NCBI GenBank assembly: GCA_018222695.1
Contig: JAAEZV010000002.1
Coordinates: 1 to 13,260 of the forward strand
Source: Gammaproteobacteria bacterium
Lineage (GTDB): Bacteria > Pseudomonadota > Gammaproteobacteria > Pseudomonadales > Halieaceae
Direction of reading: 5' to 3'
DNA: 13,260 nt
Position numbers and translations under genes: made by a program. Positions 5,956-13,260 of this stretch are shown here, in pieces. The notes beneath the pieces were generated by a model. That model was not told the DNA's origin. It saw only the letters and a program-made list of their open reading frames with translations, and made no database searches. Every line of letters begins with the position of its first letter. The first letter of the stretch is position 1.

Positions 5956-7164
5956 ATGATTGCCAAATTACGGCAGGCCGCCTTGCCCATTGGAGTCGGA
6001 CTGGCCGGTATTGCCCTATACGGGCTGCTGCAGGTGACCAAGCCGCAGCCCACCCCCAATATTGAAGCCCCTCGCCCCGTCAGCGTGGAGGTTGTCCCTG
6101 CTATCCGCGCCGCCTCACGGCCTACTGTCGTCGTGTACGGAGAGGTGCGACCGGCGGTGCGGACTCAGCTGGTGGCTCAGGTTGGCGGCAAAATCATGTC
6201 GATCGCGCCCGACTTTATCGAGGGCGGTCAGTTTGCCCCCGGCGAAGTGCTGCTGACTATCGAAGATACCGATTACCGCGCCGCGGTTGATGAGCGACGT
6301 GCGCGGGTTGCGGCCGCCAAGGTGGATCTTGAGCAGGCACTCGCTGATGCTGATGTGGCCCGCAAGCAGCTTGCCGGGCAGAACGACCCCTCACCTTTGG
6401 CCTTGAAAAAGCCTCAGGTAGCGAGAGCTGAATCTGCGCTGAAGGCGGCTGAAACAGCACTTTCGCTGGCACAGACAAATCTGGAGCGCACACAGATCAA
6501 TCTGCCCTTCAAGGGTCGCGTGGAGAGTCAGGCTGCCGATCTCGGGCAGTACGTCAATCCGGGCAAAGTGCTGGGAAGCGTATTTGGCACCGATGTGGCG
6601 GAAGTCAGGGTGGCGCTGACAACAAACCAGCTTTCTGCTCTGGGCATTCCCGTGGGGTATATCGGTGGCGAGACCGGCGGTCTGATGACGACGCTGTCTG
6701 CGGTGATGGGTGGCAGGGTGCATCGCTGGGAGGGACGCCTGACGGGTCTTGATGCGGGGATCGAAGCTACCACTCGCAGCGTCTACGGCACGGTCAGAAT
6801 TGAGGATCCCTATGGCGAGATACACGCCGATAGCGGTATGCCTCTCGCGGTGGGTTTGTACGTCGACGCTGAAATTCAGGGGCGGACTATTGTCGATGCG
6901 GTCCAGATTGCTGCTGAGGGTCTTCGCGCCGGTGACGAAGTCTTTGTCATAGACGGAGAGGGGCTGTTGGATGTCCGCCAGGTCGACGTGATCCATCGAA
7001 ATCGCGACATGGTCATGCTTGCCTCCGGGGTCGAAGCGGGAGAGAAAGTGATTGTGTCCGCGATTCGCAATCCCGTGCGCGGTATGCGCCTTCAGGCCGT
7101 CGATGACGGGACCATTGCCGATAGCGTCGGTGATGACGCGACACCGACAAACAACGAAGCCTGA
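5956..7164 (+). CDS. RND efflux membrane fusion (periplasmic adaptor) subunit, HlyD/AcrA family
   Basis: The 402-residue adaptor links the inner-membrane permease encoded next to it with an outer-membrane channel. An uncleaved membrane anchor or signal segment spans residues 11-27; there is no lipobox cysteine, unlike AcrA. The biotinyl-lipoyl-like half-motifs follow (V-Y-G-E-V-R-P around 60-66, G-G-K-I and I-E-G-G-Q-F-A-P-G-E-V-L-L to about 100). Next comes an alanine-rich alpha-helical hairpin of roughly residues 106-178, with Q, R and K heptad-like spacing. The returning lipoyl half is L-P-F-K-G-R-V with G-Q-Y-V-N-P-G, and beta-barrel and membrane-proximal domains reach to about 380. The ATG at 5956 has AAGGAG with 6-base spacing. 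The ATG at 5950 abuts that site, and the frame open back to 5701 is a GC-rich extension without family similarity. The stop lies 10 bases before the permease ATG, so the two form an operon. The substrate class cannot be told. Confidence 0.92.
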   Translation: MIAKLRQAALPIGVGLAGIALYGLLQVTKPQPTPNIEAPRPVSVEVVPAIRAASRPTVVVYGEVRPAVRTQLVAQVGGKIMSIAPDFIEGGQFAPGEVLLTIEDTDYRAAVDERRARVAAAKVDLEQALADADVARKQLAGQNDPSPLALKKPQVARAESALKAAETALSLAQTNLERTQINLPFKGRVESQAADLGQYVNPGKVLGSVFGTDVAEVRVALTTNQLSALGIPVGYIGGETGGLMTTLSAVMGGRVHRWEGRLTGLDAGIEATTRSVYGTVRIEDPYGEIHADSGMPLAVGLYVDAEIQGRTIVDAVQIAAEGLRAGDEVFVIDGEGLLDVRQVDVIHRNRDMVMLASGVEAGEKVIVSAIRNPVRGMRLQAVDDGTIADSVGDDATPTNNEA

Positions 7165-7174
7165 GACTCGAGCC

Positions 7175-10100
7175 ATGGAAGGTCTGATTCGCTGGTGGGT
7201 GCGCAATCCGGTTGCTGCCAACCTCTTGATGTTCATTATTGTCACGGCCGGCTGGTTGGGCCTGCGTGATATCGAGAAAGAAGCCTTTCCCTCTGTCCAG
7301 CCCGACATTGTTCAGGTCGAAGTGATCTGGCCGGGTGCCTCTCCCAAAGAAATGGAGCAGCAAGTCGTACAGCGGGTCGAAGAGGCACTGAAAAACGTCT
7401 CCAACGTCTACCGGGTCTCCTCTGAATCCCGAGAGAGCTTTGGCTCGCTGACCGTTGAAACCTACCCCACGGTAAATCTGAACGCCTTTTTGAATGACGT
7501 GAAGAACGCGGTCGATTCGATCACGTCCTTCCCTCGTGACATAGAAAATCCGCGCGTCAGACGCCTCGAATGGCGTCAGGAGATGATTCGCGTAGCGCTT
7601 GCAGGAGATGTCGGAGAAAAGCCACTGACCCGGCTGGCAAACAAGCTGCGCAACGAGATGGCGGGTTTGCAGTATATCTCGCAGGTCGAAGTGTTTGGCT
7701 CGCGACGGGAAGAGGTGACGATCGAGCTGTCAGAGCGCGCATTGAGAAATTACGGGCTTAGTTTCGCCGATGTGTCGACCGCCATTCGCCGCGACTCGAT
7801 GAATGTCTCTGTCGGCGAGGTTCGAACCCGGACAGGCGACGTGCAACTTAGAGCCCAGAATCTTGCTGATAACCAAACCGATTTTGAACAAATTGTTATT
7901 CGCCAAACGCCAGACGGAGGGACAGTGCACGTCGCCGACGTGGCGACCGTGATTGACGGCTTTGAGCAAAACGAGATTCTGGCAACGTTGAATGGCAAGC
8001 CGGCTGTGTTGCTGCAGGCCAAGTCGACGGATGATATGCAGGTGGTTAAAGCCAGCGAGGCGGTGAGTCAGTGGATTGAGCGCACGCAGCCGACGCTCCC
8101 TGTCGGCATGGATCTCGAGCTGTGGTTTGATACGGCCGACATCTACGAGAACCGTATGGAGTTGATCGCCGATTCCTCGATCCTCGGCCTGATCCTCGTA
8201 TTCCTCATACTGATCGTAACGCTCGAGCCCAAGGTGGCGCTGTGGGTGACGGTAGGTATTGGGGTGAGCTTTCTCGGTGCTTTTGCGCTCCTGCCTGCTA
8301 ATGATGTCTCGCTGAACCTATTGTCGACCTTTGCCTTCCTGCTTGTTCTGGGAATTGTGGTCGACGATGCGATCGTGGTGGGCGAGAGCATCCATCATCA
8401 TGTGCACCAGCGTGGGCTGAAAGGCGAGGAGGCGGCTATCGCTGGCGCCTTCGCCGTGAGTCGCCCGGTCATATTTGCCGTACTCACAACGATCGTCGCA
8501 TTTGCCCCCTGGTTGTTCCTGTCAGGCGTTACGGCGCAATTTACCCGGCAACTCTCGGTGGTCATCTCTTTGGCGTTGTTATTCTCGCTCATCGAAGCAT
8601 TTCTGATCTTACCGGCGCACCTGCGCAATGTGAAAACCACGGCGCCCGATTCCAAGTGGATGAAGCGCCAGAAGAAGATTGCGGACGGCATAGTGCTCTT
8701 TGCAGAGAACCGTTACCGACCGTTCCTCGAGCGCTGTCTGAGATATCGATACACCACCGCCATGGTGTTTTTCTCGCTGTTCATGGTGTCGTTGGGCCTG
8801 TACACCAGCGGTTGGGTGAAGTTCTTTTTCTCGCCGCAGGTGGAGAGCGAGGAGGTCTATATCAATGTGAGCTTACCGCCGGGCACGCCCTACAGCCGCT
8901 CGATGGAGGTGTTGGGGCAGTTGCAGCAAGCTGAACAGCAACTGGCTGAAGAGATCAACGCCGAGGCGGAGGCGGGTCGCGGTTCAGGGAAGCTGATAGA
9001 GGGCTGGTATACCCGGGCTCGCCGCGGCGATGTGATCGCGATTGTTCAGCTGGCGCCGCCAGACCAGAGAGCGCTCAGTGCGCGGGAGACCGCGGAGCGT
9101 TTTTCCGATCTGGTGGGGGATATTCCCGATGCCGATGAGGTGAAGGTCAACTATAGCTTTAGCGATGGGGAGGCCAGTATTACCTTCCTGCTCAAGCACG
9201 AAGATCTCGATACCCTCAATGCGGCGAGCCTGTCCCTGCAGCAGCATCTTGCGAGTTACGACAAAACGTATTTTATCCGAGACGACCAGCTGGGCGCGCT
9301 ACCTGAGTTGCGCTTCAATCTGCTGCCCGGTGCAGAAAAATTAGGGATCAGTCTCGGAGATGTATCGAGTCAGGTGCGGCAGGCTTTCTACGGAGAGGAA
9401 GTGCAGCGGCTACCTAGGGAGAACGGCGATGTTCGCGTCATGGTGCGTTACCCGCAGGAGGAGCGAGAGTCGCTGGCAACGTTTGAGGACGTCCGTATCC
9501 GGACTGTCGACGGCAGACTCGTCCCATTGCTGGAGGTCGCTGACGTAGAAGTGGGCCAAGCGACACGCCGAATCACGCGCCGAAACGGGGACCGCGTGGT
9601 GACGGTAAACGCCACTGTCGAGCCTGAGTCCTTAGGCGAGATTAATCGCGCTGTGGAGCAGGACTACCTGCCAGAACTGTTGGCCATGTATCCGGGCTTG
9701 AAGGTGCTCAAGGGGGGATCTCAGGAGGCAGAGGCGGAATTCTTCAGTGAAATCGCGGCGCTCTACACCATCGCGCTATTTGTGATCTACGCCCTGATTG
9801 CCGTCGCTTTCCGCTCTTACAGTTTGCCGCTACTCATTATGACCGCCATGCCATTTGGTTTTATGGGCGCTGTTTTCGGCCATTTGATTTTTAATCTGCC
9901 CATGGCGCTCTTTTCCTATTTTGGCATTGGCGCAGCAGCGGGGGTCGTGGTGAACGACAATCTGGTGCTGATTGACTATGTGCGACGACTTGAGCGCGAG
10001 GGCATGTCGCCTCCCAAGGCGCTTGTGACCTCCGCGGTAAGTCGATTCAGGCCTATTTTCCTGACCACCGTGACGACCTTTGTCGGTTTGATTCCGATCA

Positions 10101-10309
10101 TGGCTGAGCAATCGACCAGCGCCCAGTTCCTCAAGCCAGCGGTGTTGTCACTGGCCTTCGGCGTGTTCTTTGCGCTATTCGTCAGCCTGTTGTTGGTGCC
10201 GGCCATGTATCTGATTGGCTATGACTGGCAGCAGATGCGCTTAGCGCGCAAAAATCGCAAGTCCGGTGATGCCGACGATGCGACCGAGGCAGTGCCTGCC
10301 TCGATCTGA
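7175..10309 (+). CDS. RND efflux inner-membrane permease, AcrB/HAE1-type
   Basis: At 1044 residues this is a full-length proton-driven RND pump. TM1 lies at about 12-30 (N-P-V-A-A-N), and a large periplasmic loop ends before TM2 near 333. TM4 carries the proton-relay pair D397-D398 in G-I-V-V-D-D-A-I-V-V-G-E, equivalent to AcrB D407-D408. TM7 is near 527-545, followed by the second periplasmic loop to about 860. In TM10 the motif is A-A-A-G-V-V-V-N-D-N-L-V, so N927-D928 stand where AcrB has K940-N941. R-F-R-P-I-F-L-T-T in TM11 is conserved. The Lys-to-Asn change occurs, as I recall, in a branch of proteobacterial permeases, so the pump is likely functional but with altered relay chemistry. 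The ATG at 7175 begins the family N-terminus; its ribosome site is poor, suggesting translational coupling to the adaptor. No outer-membrane factor is encoded nearby. Confidence 0.94.
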   Translation: MEGLIRWWVRNPVAANLLMFIIVTAGWLGLRDIEKEAFPSVQPDIVQVEVIWPGASPKEMEQQVVQRVEEALKNVSNVYRVSSESRESFGSLTVETYPTVNLNAFLNDVKNAVDSITSFPRDIENPRVRRLEWRQEMIRVALAGDVGEKPLTRLANKLRNEMAGLQYISQVEVFGSRREEVTIELSERALRNYGLSFADVSTAIRRDSMNVSVGEVRTRTGDVQLRAQNLADNQTDFEQIVIRQTPDGGTVHVADVATVIDGFEQNEILATLNGKPAVLLQAKSTDDMQVVKASEAVSQWIERTQPTLPVGMDLELWFDTADIYENRMELIADSSILGLILVFLILIVTLEPKVALWVTVGIGVSFLGAFALLPANDVSLNLLSTFAFLLVLGIVVDDAIVVGESIHHHVHQRGLKGEEAAIAGAFAVSRPVIFAVLTTIVAFAPWLFLSGVTAQFTRQLSVVISLALLFSLIEAFLILPAHLRNVKTTAPDSKWMKRQKKIADGIVLFAENRYRPFLERCLRYRYTTAMVFFSLFMVSLGLYTSGWVKFFFSPQVESEEVYINVSLPPGTPYSRSMEVLGQLQQAEQQLAEEINAEAEAGRGSGKLIEGWYTRARRGDVIAIVQLAPPDQRALSARETAERFSDLVGDIPDADEVKVNYSFSDGEASITFLLKHEDLDTLNAASLSLQQHLASYDKTYFIRDDQLGALPELRFNLLPGAEKLGISLGDVSSQVRQAFYGEEVQRLPRENGDVRVMVRYPQEERESLATFEDVRIRTVDGRLVPLLEVADVEVGQATRRITRRNGDRVVTVNATVEPESLGEINRAVEQDYLPELLAMYPGLKVLKGGSQEAEAEFFSEIAALYTIALFVIYALIAVAFRSYSLPLLIMTAMPFGFMGAVFGHLIFNLPMALFSYFGIGAAAGVVVNDNLVLIDYVRRLEREGMSPPKALVTSAVSRFRPIFLTTVTTFVGLIPIMAEQSTSAQFLKPAVLSLAFGVFFALFVSLLLVPAMYLIGYDWQQMRLARKNRKSGDADDATEAVPASI

Positions 10310-10310
10310 T

Positions 10311-11852
10311 TTATCGCACGCCGTGCATCATGCGCTTGAGCAAAGGCGACAGTACCAGTAACACCGCGCCGCCAGCCAAACCGATCGTGAGCAGCTGACT
10401 GAACAATTCGGTGTAGCCCGACAACGCATCGGTAAGGTTGAGACTCCCCTCATTGGCGGGGCGGGCAGCAATGGTGGCGATTTGCGCGGCAACATACGAA
10501 GAGTAGGCCGACGCCAAAAACCACGTGCCCATCATCACACCGACCACCGACGGAACCGCGAGCTTGGTGACCGCCGAGAGCCCCACCGGACTCAGGCACA
10601 GTTCACCCGTGGTATGGAGCAGGTAAGCCACGATGAGCCACCAAGCGGAGACCACGCCTGCCTGATCGGGAAATTGCGCGCCATAAACTAGTGCGCCAAA
10701 ACCCAGACCTGCCTGAGCAATGCCGAGTGAGAACTTCACCGGCGTGGTGGGTTCCCAGCCTCGCCGTCCGAGCCGGATCCAGAGCAGGGCGAAGAGCGGT
10801 GCCAGAGAGAAAATGAAGAAGGAATTGGCGGCGCCGAATTGCGCGGCGGTGAGGGTCATGCCAAACAGCGTCTTGTCTGTGACGCGGTCCGCGTACAACG
10901 TCATAGAGCCGGCACCCTGCTCGAACAGCGCCCAGAAGACGACCGTTGAAAGGGTCAGCAAAATCAGCACAAACATCCGTTCGCGTTCAACTTTGGAGCA
11001 GCGAAATAGCAGAAACCATCCCAGCCCCGCTAACACCGTTAGTGACAGGACATCCAGCAGTGTGCCAACCGTGTCCGTCAGCTGAACCAGCTGCCAGACC
11101 ACGGCCACCATGAGGAAACTGCCGGCGTAAATAGCACGCTCGATAGTCAACCCGGGGATGCCAACGCCTTGCGTGAGGCGCTCCGGGTGCTCAGGTTCAC
11201 CATGGCCCATGAGGGTTTTTTGTCCCCACTGGAAAACGATGAGACCCAGGAGCATGCCAATACCCGCCGCGCCAAAGCCCCAGGACCAGCCATAGACCTC
11301 ACCCAGCCAGCCGCAAAGCAACGTTGCGCTGAAGGCACCGATGTTGATGCCCATATAGAAAATCGTGAAGCCGGCGTCGCGGCGGGGGTCACCGTCGGGG
11401 TAGAGCTTGCCGACCACCGTGGAAATATTGGGTTTGAGAAATCCGACGCCGACCACAATCAACGCCAGTGAGAGATAGAAGATCGACAGCGCCTGATCAT
11501 CGCGGACGATACCGGCAGCGGTCTGACGGGCCGCCTCACCCTCAAACGCCATGCCGAGATGCCCGGCGACAAGGAGCAAGCCGCCAAAGGTGACCGCTTT
11601 GCGCATGCCGATAAACCGGTCGGCGATGAGGCCGCCCAGCACGGGCATGGCGTAGACGAGGGAGGCGTAGCTGCCCAGAACACCGAGCCCTGCAGCGTCG
11701 GAGAACAGGTGGTACTTGGTGAGGTAGAGGAGCAGCAGGTACTTCATGCCGTAGAAGGAGAAGCGCTCCCAGAGTTCCGTGGCGAAGCAGATGTATAACC
11801 CGCGGGGGTGGCCCCAAAGGTCGTTGCTGTTGTCTTCAGCCAAGGTGGTCAT
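10311..11852 (-). CDS. POT family proton-dependent oligopeptide transporter
   Basis: The 513-residue polytopic membrane protein belongs to the peptide:H+ symporter (PTR2/POT) branch of the major facilitator superfamily and probably imports di- and tripeptides across the inner membrane. The proton-coupling motif E-L-W-E-R-F-S-F-Y-G (26-35) is intact, apart from Phe in place of the first Tyr of ExxERFxYYG. The second signature, F-Y-M-G-I-N-I-G-A-F, follows TM4, and L-S-P-V-G-L-S is present in the C-terminal half. Length and hydrophobicity fit the 14-segment bacterial DtpA-like layout with two extra central helices. GAGGA on the minus strand, 9 bases before the ATG at 11852, supports the start. 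It lies downstream of dusC on the same strand with 49 bases between. Its stop codon is separated from the permease stop by a single base. Specific Dtp paralogue not assignable. Confidence 0.94.
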   Translation of the reverse strand: MTTLAEDNSNDLWGHPRGLYICFATELWERFSFYGMKYLLLLYLTKYHLFSDAAGLGVLGSYASLVYAMPVLGGLIADRFIGMRKAVTFGGLLLVAGHLGMAFEGEAARQTAAGIVRDDQALSIFYLSLALIVVGVGFLKPNISTVVGKLYPDGDPRRDAGFTIFYMGINIGAFSATLLCGWLGEVYGWSWGFGAAGIGMLLGLIVFQWGQKTLMGHGEPEHPERLTQGVGIPGLTIERAIYAGSFLMVAVVWQLVQLTDTVGTLLDVLSLTVLAGLGWFLLFRCSKVERERMFVLILLTLSTVVFWALFEQGAGSMTLYADRVTDKTLFGMTLTAAQFGAANSFFIFSLAPLFALLWIRLGRRGWEPTTPVKFSLGIAQAGLGFGALVYGAQFPDQAGVVSAWWLIVAYLLHTTGELCLSPVGLSAVTKLAVPSVVGVMMGTWFLASAYSSYVAAQIATIAARPANEGSLNLTDALSGYTELFSQLLTIGLAGGAVLLVLSPLLKRMMHGVR

Positions 11853-11871
11853 CGTCTTGTGTCCTCAAAGG

Positions 11872-11896
11872 GTGTTTTTATAGCGTGTCTTTATAG
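11872..11896 (-). promoter_or_regulatory. Tandem 12-bp repeat with two TATAAA boxes before the POT gene
   Basis: GTGTTTTTATAG (11872-11883) and GTGTCTTTATAG (11885-11896) are direct repeats with a 13-base period and 11 of 12 identical positions. Read on the minus strand, each contains TATAAA (11877-11882 and 11890-11895), matching five of six bases of the sigma-70 -10 box. The nearer box lies 24 bases before the ATG at 11852. Matching -35 boxes would fall at the dusC end and are poor (CTGATC for the nearer one). It may be a weak promoter for the transporter or a regulator site. Confidence 0.35.
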
Positions 11897-11901
11897 GGTG
11901 A

Positions 11902-12903
11902 TCAGGCGGCCCGTGCCAGCGCTGACCGACCCTGCAGGGCCAGCGCCATGTCATCGGGGTCGGTGATCCTTTTGACCTCACTGAACAAGGCGGCGGCCTG
12001 TGGGTAATAGACCTTTAGATAGACGAGCCACTGCTTCACCGGATTGACCGCGTAGCGAGGATCGTACAGCGCCCGGTTGCGCGCCAAAAACGTCACCAGC
12101 AGCTCTTGTGCCTCAGACCAGCTGAATGTTGGTCCCGCCTCGCCCCGGCCGGCCGCAACGATCGCGGCGCCGAGATCCGGGCGGCAGAGCGCGCCCCGGG
12201 CGAGCATGAAGGCACCGCAGCCGCTGATTTCTGCGCAACGTGCCACATCGGCGGGCGTCCAGAGCTCGCCATTGGCGATGACCGGGTAGGGGAGCGCCAG
12301 GCGCGCTTTTCTCAGTTGGTGCCAGTGTGCTGGCGGCCGGTAGCCCTGCCGTTTGGTGCGGGCGTGGATGGTGATCTCGGAGAGGGCAACGCCTGACAGC
12401 GCATCGAGAATCTCCTCAAATTGTTCGTCGCTGTCATAGCCCAGACGGATCTTTGCCGTGACTGGGGTGTGCTCGGGAACACTATCGCGCACCTGTTCGC
12501 AGATCGATCTGATCAGTTGGGGGGAGCGTAATAACACTGCGCCGCCTTGTGATCGATTGACGGTTTTAGCAGGGCAGCCGAAATTCAGGTCAATACCCGG
12601 TGCGCCAAGGGCGGCTGCACGCGCCGCGTTAGCGGCCATCAGCTCGGGGTCAGAGCCCAGGAGTTGAAGGTAGACAGGGGTGCCTGAAGGAGTAAGCCCA
12701 CCTTGGCGCAGTTCAGGGGCATAACGAAAAAAAACCCGCTTCGGGAGGAGAGTTTGAGATACGCGGACGAATTCGGTCACGCATCGTTCATAACCGCCGA
12801 TGCCGGTGAGCTGTTCACGCATGACCGCGTCAACAACGCCCTCCATGGGAGCGAGAATCAGGCGCGGTGGCGGGCACGGTGGAGTGTGGCCGGGGTCGAT
12901 CAT
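11902..12903 (-). CDS. dusC: tRNA-dihydrouridine(16) synthase DusC
   Basis: This FMN-dependent enzyme reduces uridine to dihydrouridine in the tRNA D-loop; DusC acts on U16 in E. coli. The 333-residue protein has the FMN-binding barrel start L-I-L-A-P-M-E-G-V (15-23). T-E-F-V-R-V (44-49) and the C-rich motif D-L-N-F-G-C-P-A-K-T-V-N (105-116) follow, with catalytic Cys110. K-I-R-L-G, H-A-R-T-K-x-Q-G-Y-R, V-I-A-N-G-E and the A-R-G-A-L phosphate-binding loop come next, and then the DusC-type helical C-terminus with V-K-Q-W-L-V-Y-L-K. E-L in P-E-L and the T-P-S-G-T-P-V segment fit DusC rather than DusA or DusB. A short proline-rich leader (residues 4-13) precedes the barrel and is longer than in E. 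coli. The ATG at 12903 lacks a clear ribosome site, so the exact start is less certain. Confidence 0.93.
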   Translation of the reverse strand: MIDPGHTPPCPPPRLILAPMEGVVDAVMREQLTGIGGYERCVTEFVRVSQTLLPKRVFFRYAPELRQGGLTPSGTPVYLQLLGSDPELMAANAARAAALGAPGIDLNFGCPAKTVNRSQGGAVLLRSPQLIRSICEQVRDSVPEHTPVTAKIRLGYDSDEQFEEILDALSGVALSEITIHARTKRQGYRPPAHWHQLRKARLALPYPVIANGELWTPADVARCAEISGCGAFMLARGALCRPDLGAAIVAAGRGEAGPTFSWSEAQELLVTFLARNRALYDPRYAVNPVKQWLVYLKVYYPQAAALFSEVKRITDPDDMALALQGRSALARAA

Positions 12904-12945
12904 GGCCGGCAGGGTAACCAGATACCTGACTTTTTAACAGTAGGC

Positions 12946-12974
12946 GTGACGCAAGCGTTCTCCCTTTGTAGACT
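12946..12974 (+). promoter_or_regulatory. Candidate sigma-70 promoter for accA
   Basis: GTGACG (12946-12951) and TAGACT (12969-12974) each match four of six consensus bases and are separated by exactly 17 bases. Transcription would start near 12981, leaving a 5' leader of about 40 bases before accA. The region between dusC and accA is 118 bases long and must also hold the dusC promoter, which I cannot locate. Confidence 0.35.
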
Positions 12975-13021
12975 CCGGTGCTCGATTCAACCCGCCGCCC
13001 GCGTTGGTATGGGGTAACACT

Positions 13022-13260
13022 ATGAATCCAAACTATCTCGACTTTGAGCAGCCGATTGCAGAACTCGAAATGAAGATCGAGGAGCTGCAGGGAGTTGGCG
13101 ACGGCGCCGATCTGAATCTGGGCGACGAAATCGACCGCCTGCGGGAGAAGTCGACCGCGCTGACAGAGAAGATTTATGCGGACCTGAGCGCCTGGGATAT
13201 TGTGCGCGTGGCGCGTCATCCCCAACGGCCGTATTCCCTTGACTATATTCCCGAAATCTT
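13022..13260 (+). CDS. accA: Acetyl-CoA carboxylase carboxyltransferase subunit alpha (N-terminal part, cut by window edge)
   Basis: The frame is open from the ATG at 13022 to the window edge, giving 79 complete codons of an approximately 317-residue protein. The start [16 protein letters not shown] is nearly the E. coli AccA start. [12 protein letters not shown] and [13 protein letters not shown] follow in the same order. AccA and AccD form the carboxyltransferase that moves the carboxyl group from biotin-carrier protein to acetyl-CoA, producing malonyl-CoA in the first committed step of fatty acid synthesis. The residues here are the N-terminal helical region; the crotonase-like core lies beyond the edge. 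A GGGG run about 8-12 bases upstream is a weak ribosome site. The gene is divergent from dusC instead of following dnaE, as it does in many relatives. Confidence 0.95.
   Translation, partial: MNPNYLDFEQPIAELEMKIEELQGVGDGADLNLGDEIDRLREKSTALTEKIYADLSAWDIVRVARHPQRPYSLDYIPEI

Noticed and set aside
6391..7308. 305-codon open frame on the minus strand across the RND adaptor and permease start
   Set aside because: It is antisense to two clearly recognised family proteins, its translation shows no domain pattern, and long antisense frames are common in GC-rich coding DNA.
11886..11930. Possible sigma-54 promoter (CTGGCACG at the dusC end) for the POT gene
   Set aside because: The -24-like TGGCAC is present, but no TTGC-type -12 element follows at the required spacing.
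12703..13017. 104-codon plus-strand frame just upstream of accA
   Set aside because: Most of it lies antisense to the conserved start of dusC, and its translation resembles no family.
12830..13225. 131-codon minus-strand frame over the accA start
   Set aside because: It is antisense to the unmistakable AccA N-terminus and overlaps dusC in another frame.
1..13260. CRISPR array, tRNA genes, insertion sequences, phage or toxin-antitoxin genes
   Set aside because: No regularly spaced repeats, tRNA-like cloverleaf sequence, transposase-like protein or terminal inverted repeats were seen on reading both strands.

Overview
The window reads as an ordinary chromosomal stretch of a GC-rich Gammaproteobacterium. 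The accA, dusC, yaiI and ycgN products all look gammaproteobacterial. The mix of short-chain dehydrogenases, an RND efflux pair and a POT peptide transporter suggests a marine heterotroph, possibly near the OM60/NOR5 (Halieaceae) group, but that placement is an inference from impression, not a computed result. No tRNA, rRNA, insertion sequence, phage gene, CRISPR array or integration site was seen.

Layout, left to right. The tail of an unidentified gene (1-99) is followed by yaiI (+), the cysteine-cluster protein ycgN (-) and an atypical SDR (+) divergent from ycgN. Next come a 3-hydroxyisobutyrate-dehydrogenase-family reductase (-) and, divergent from it, a C-factor-like SDR (+). A secreted SYLF/YSC84 protein (+) follows, ending at a strong intrinsic terminator. 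A saccharopine-dehydrogenase-like (trans-acting enoyl reductase family) protein (-) is divergent from a two-gene RND efflux operon: a membrane fusion protein and an inner-membrane permease (+). The permease converges, with one base between stop codons, on a POT-family peptide transporter (-). Upstream of that on the same strand lies dusC (-), divergent from the start of accA (+), which runs off the right edge.

How the genes work together. Only the RND pair is a clear functional unit, and it lacks an outer-membrane channel gene here, so it probably borrows a TolC-like partner encoded elsewhere. dusC and the POT gene may be co-transcribed, although the 49-bp gap between them carries a tandem repeat with two TATAAA boxes that could give the transporter its own promoter. 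The four oxidoreductases (two SDRs, the HIBADH-like enzyme, the saccharopine-dehydrogenase-like enzyme) alternate in strand and do not form an operon. Their shared neighbourhood does not establish a pathway.

I looked for an undescribed system and did not find a convincing one. The points most worth a second look are the first SDR, which lacks the Tyr and Lys of its catalytic motif; the tandem -10-like repeat before the peptide transporter; the RND permease with Asn-Asp where AcrB has Lys-Asn; and a few short intergenic symmetry elements.
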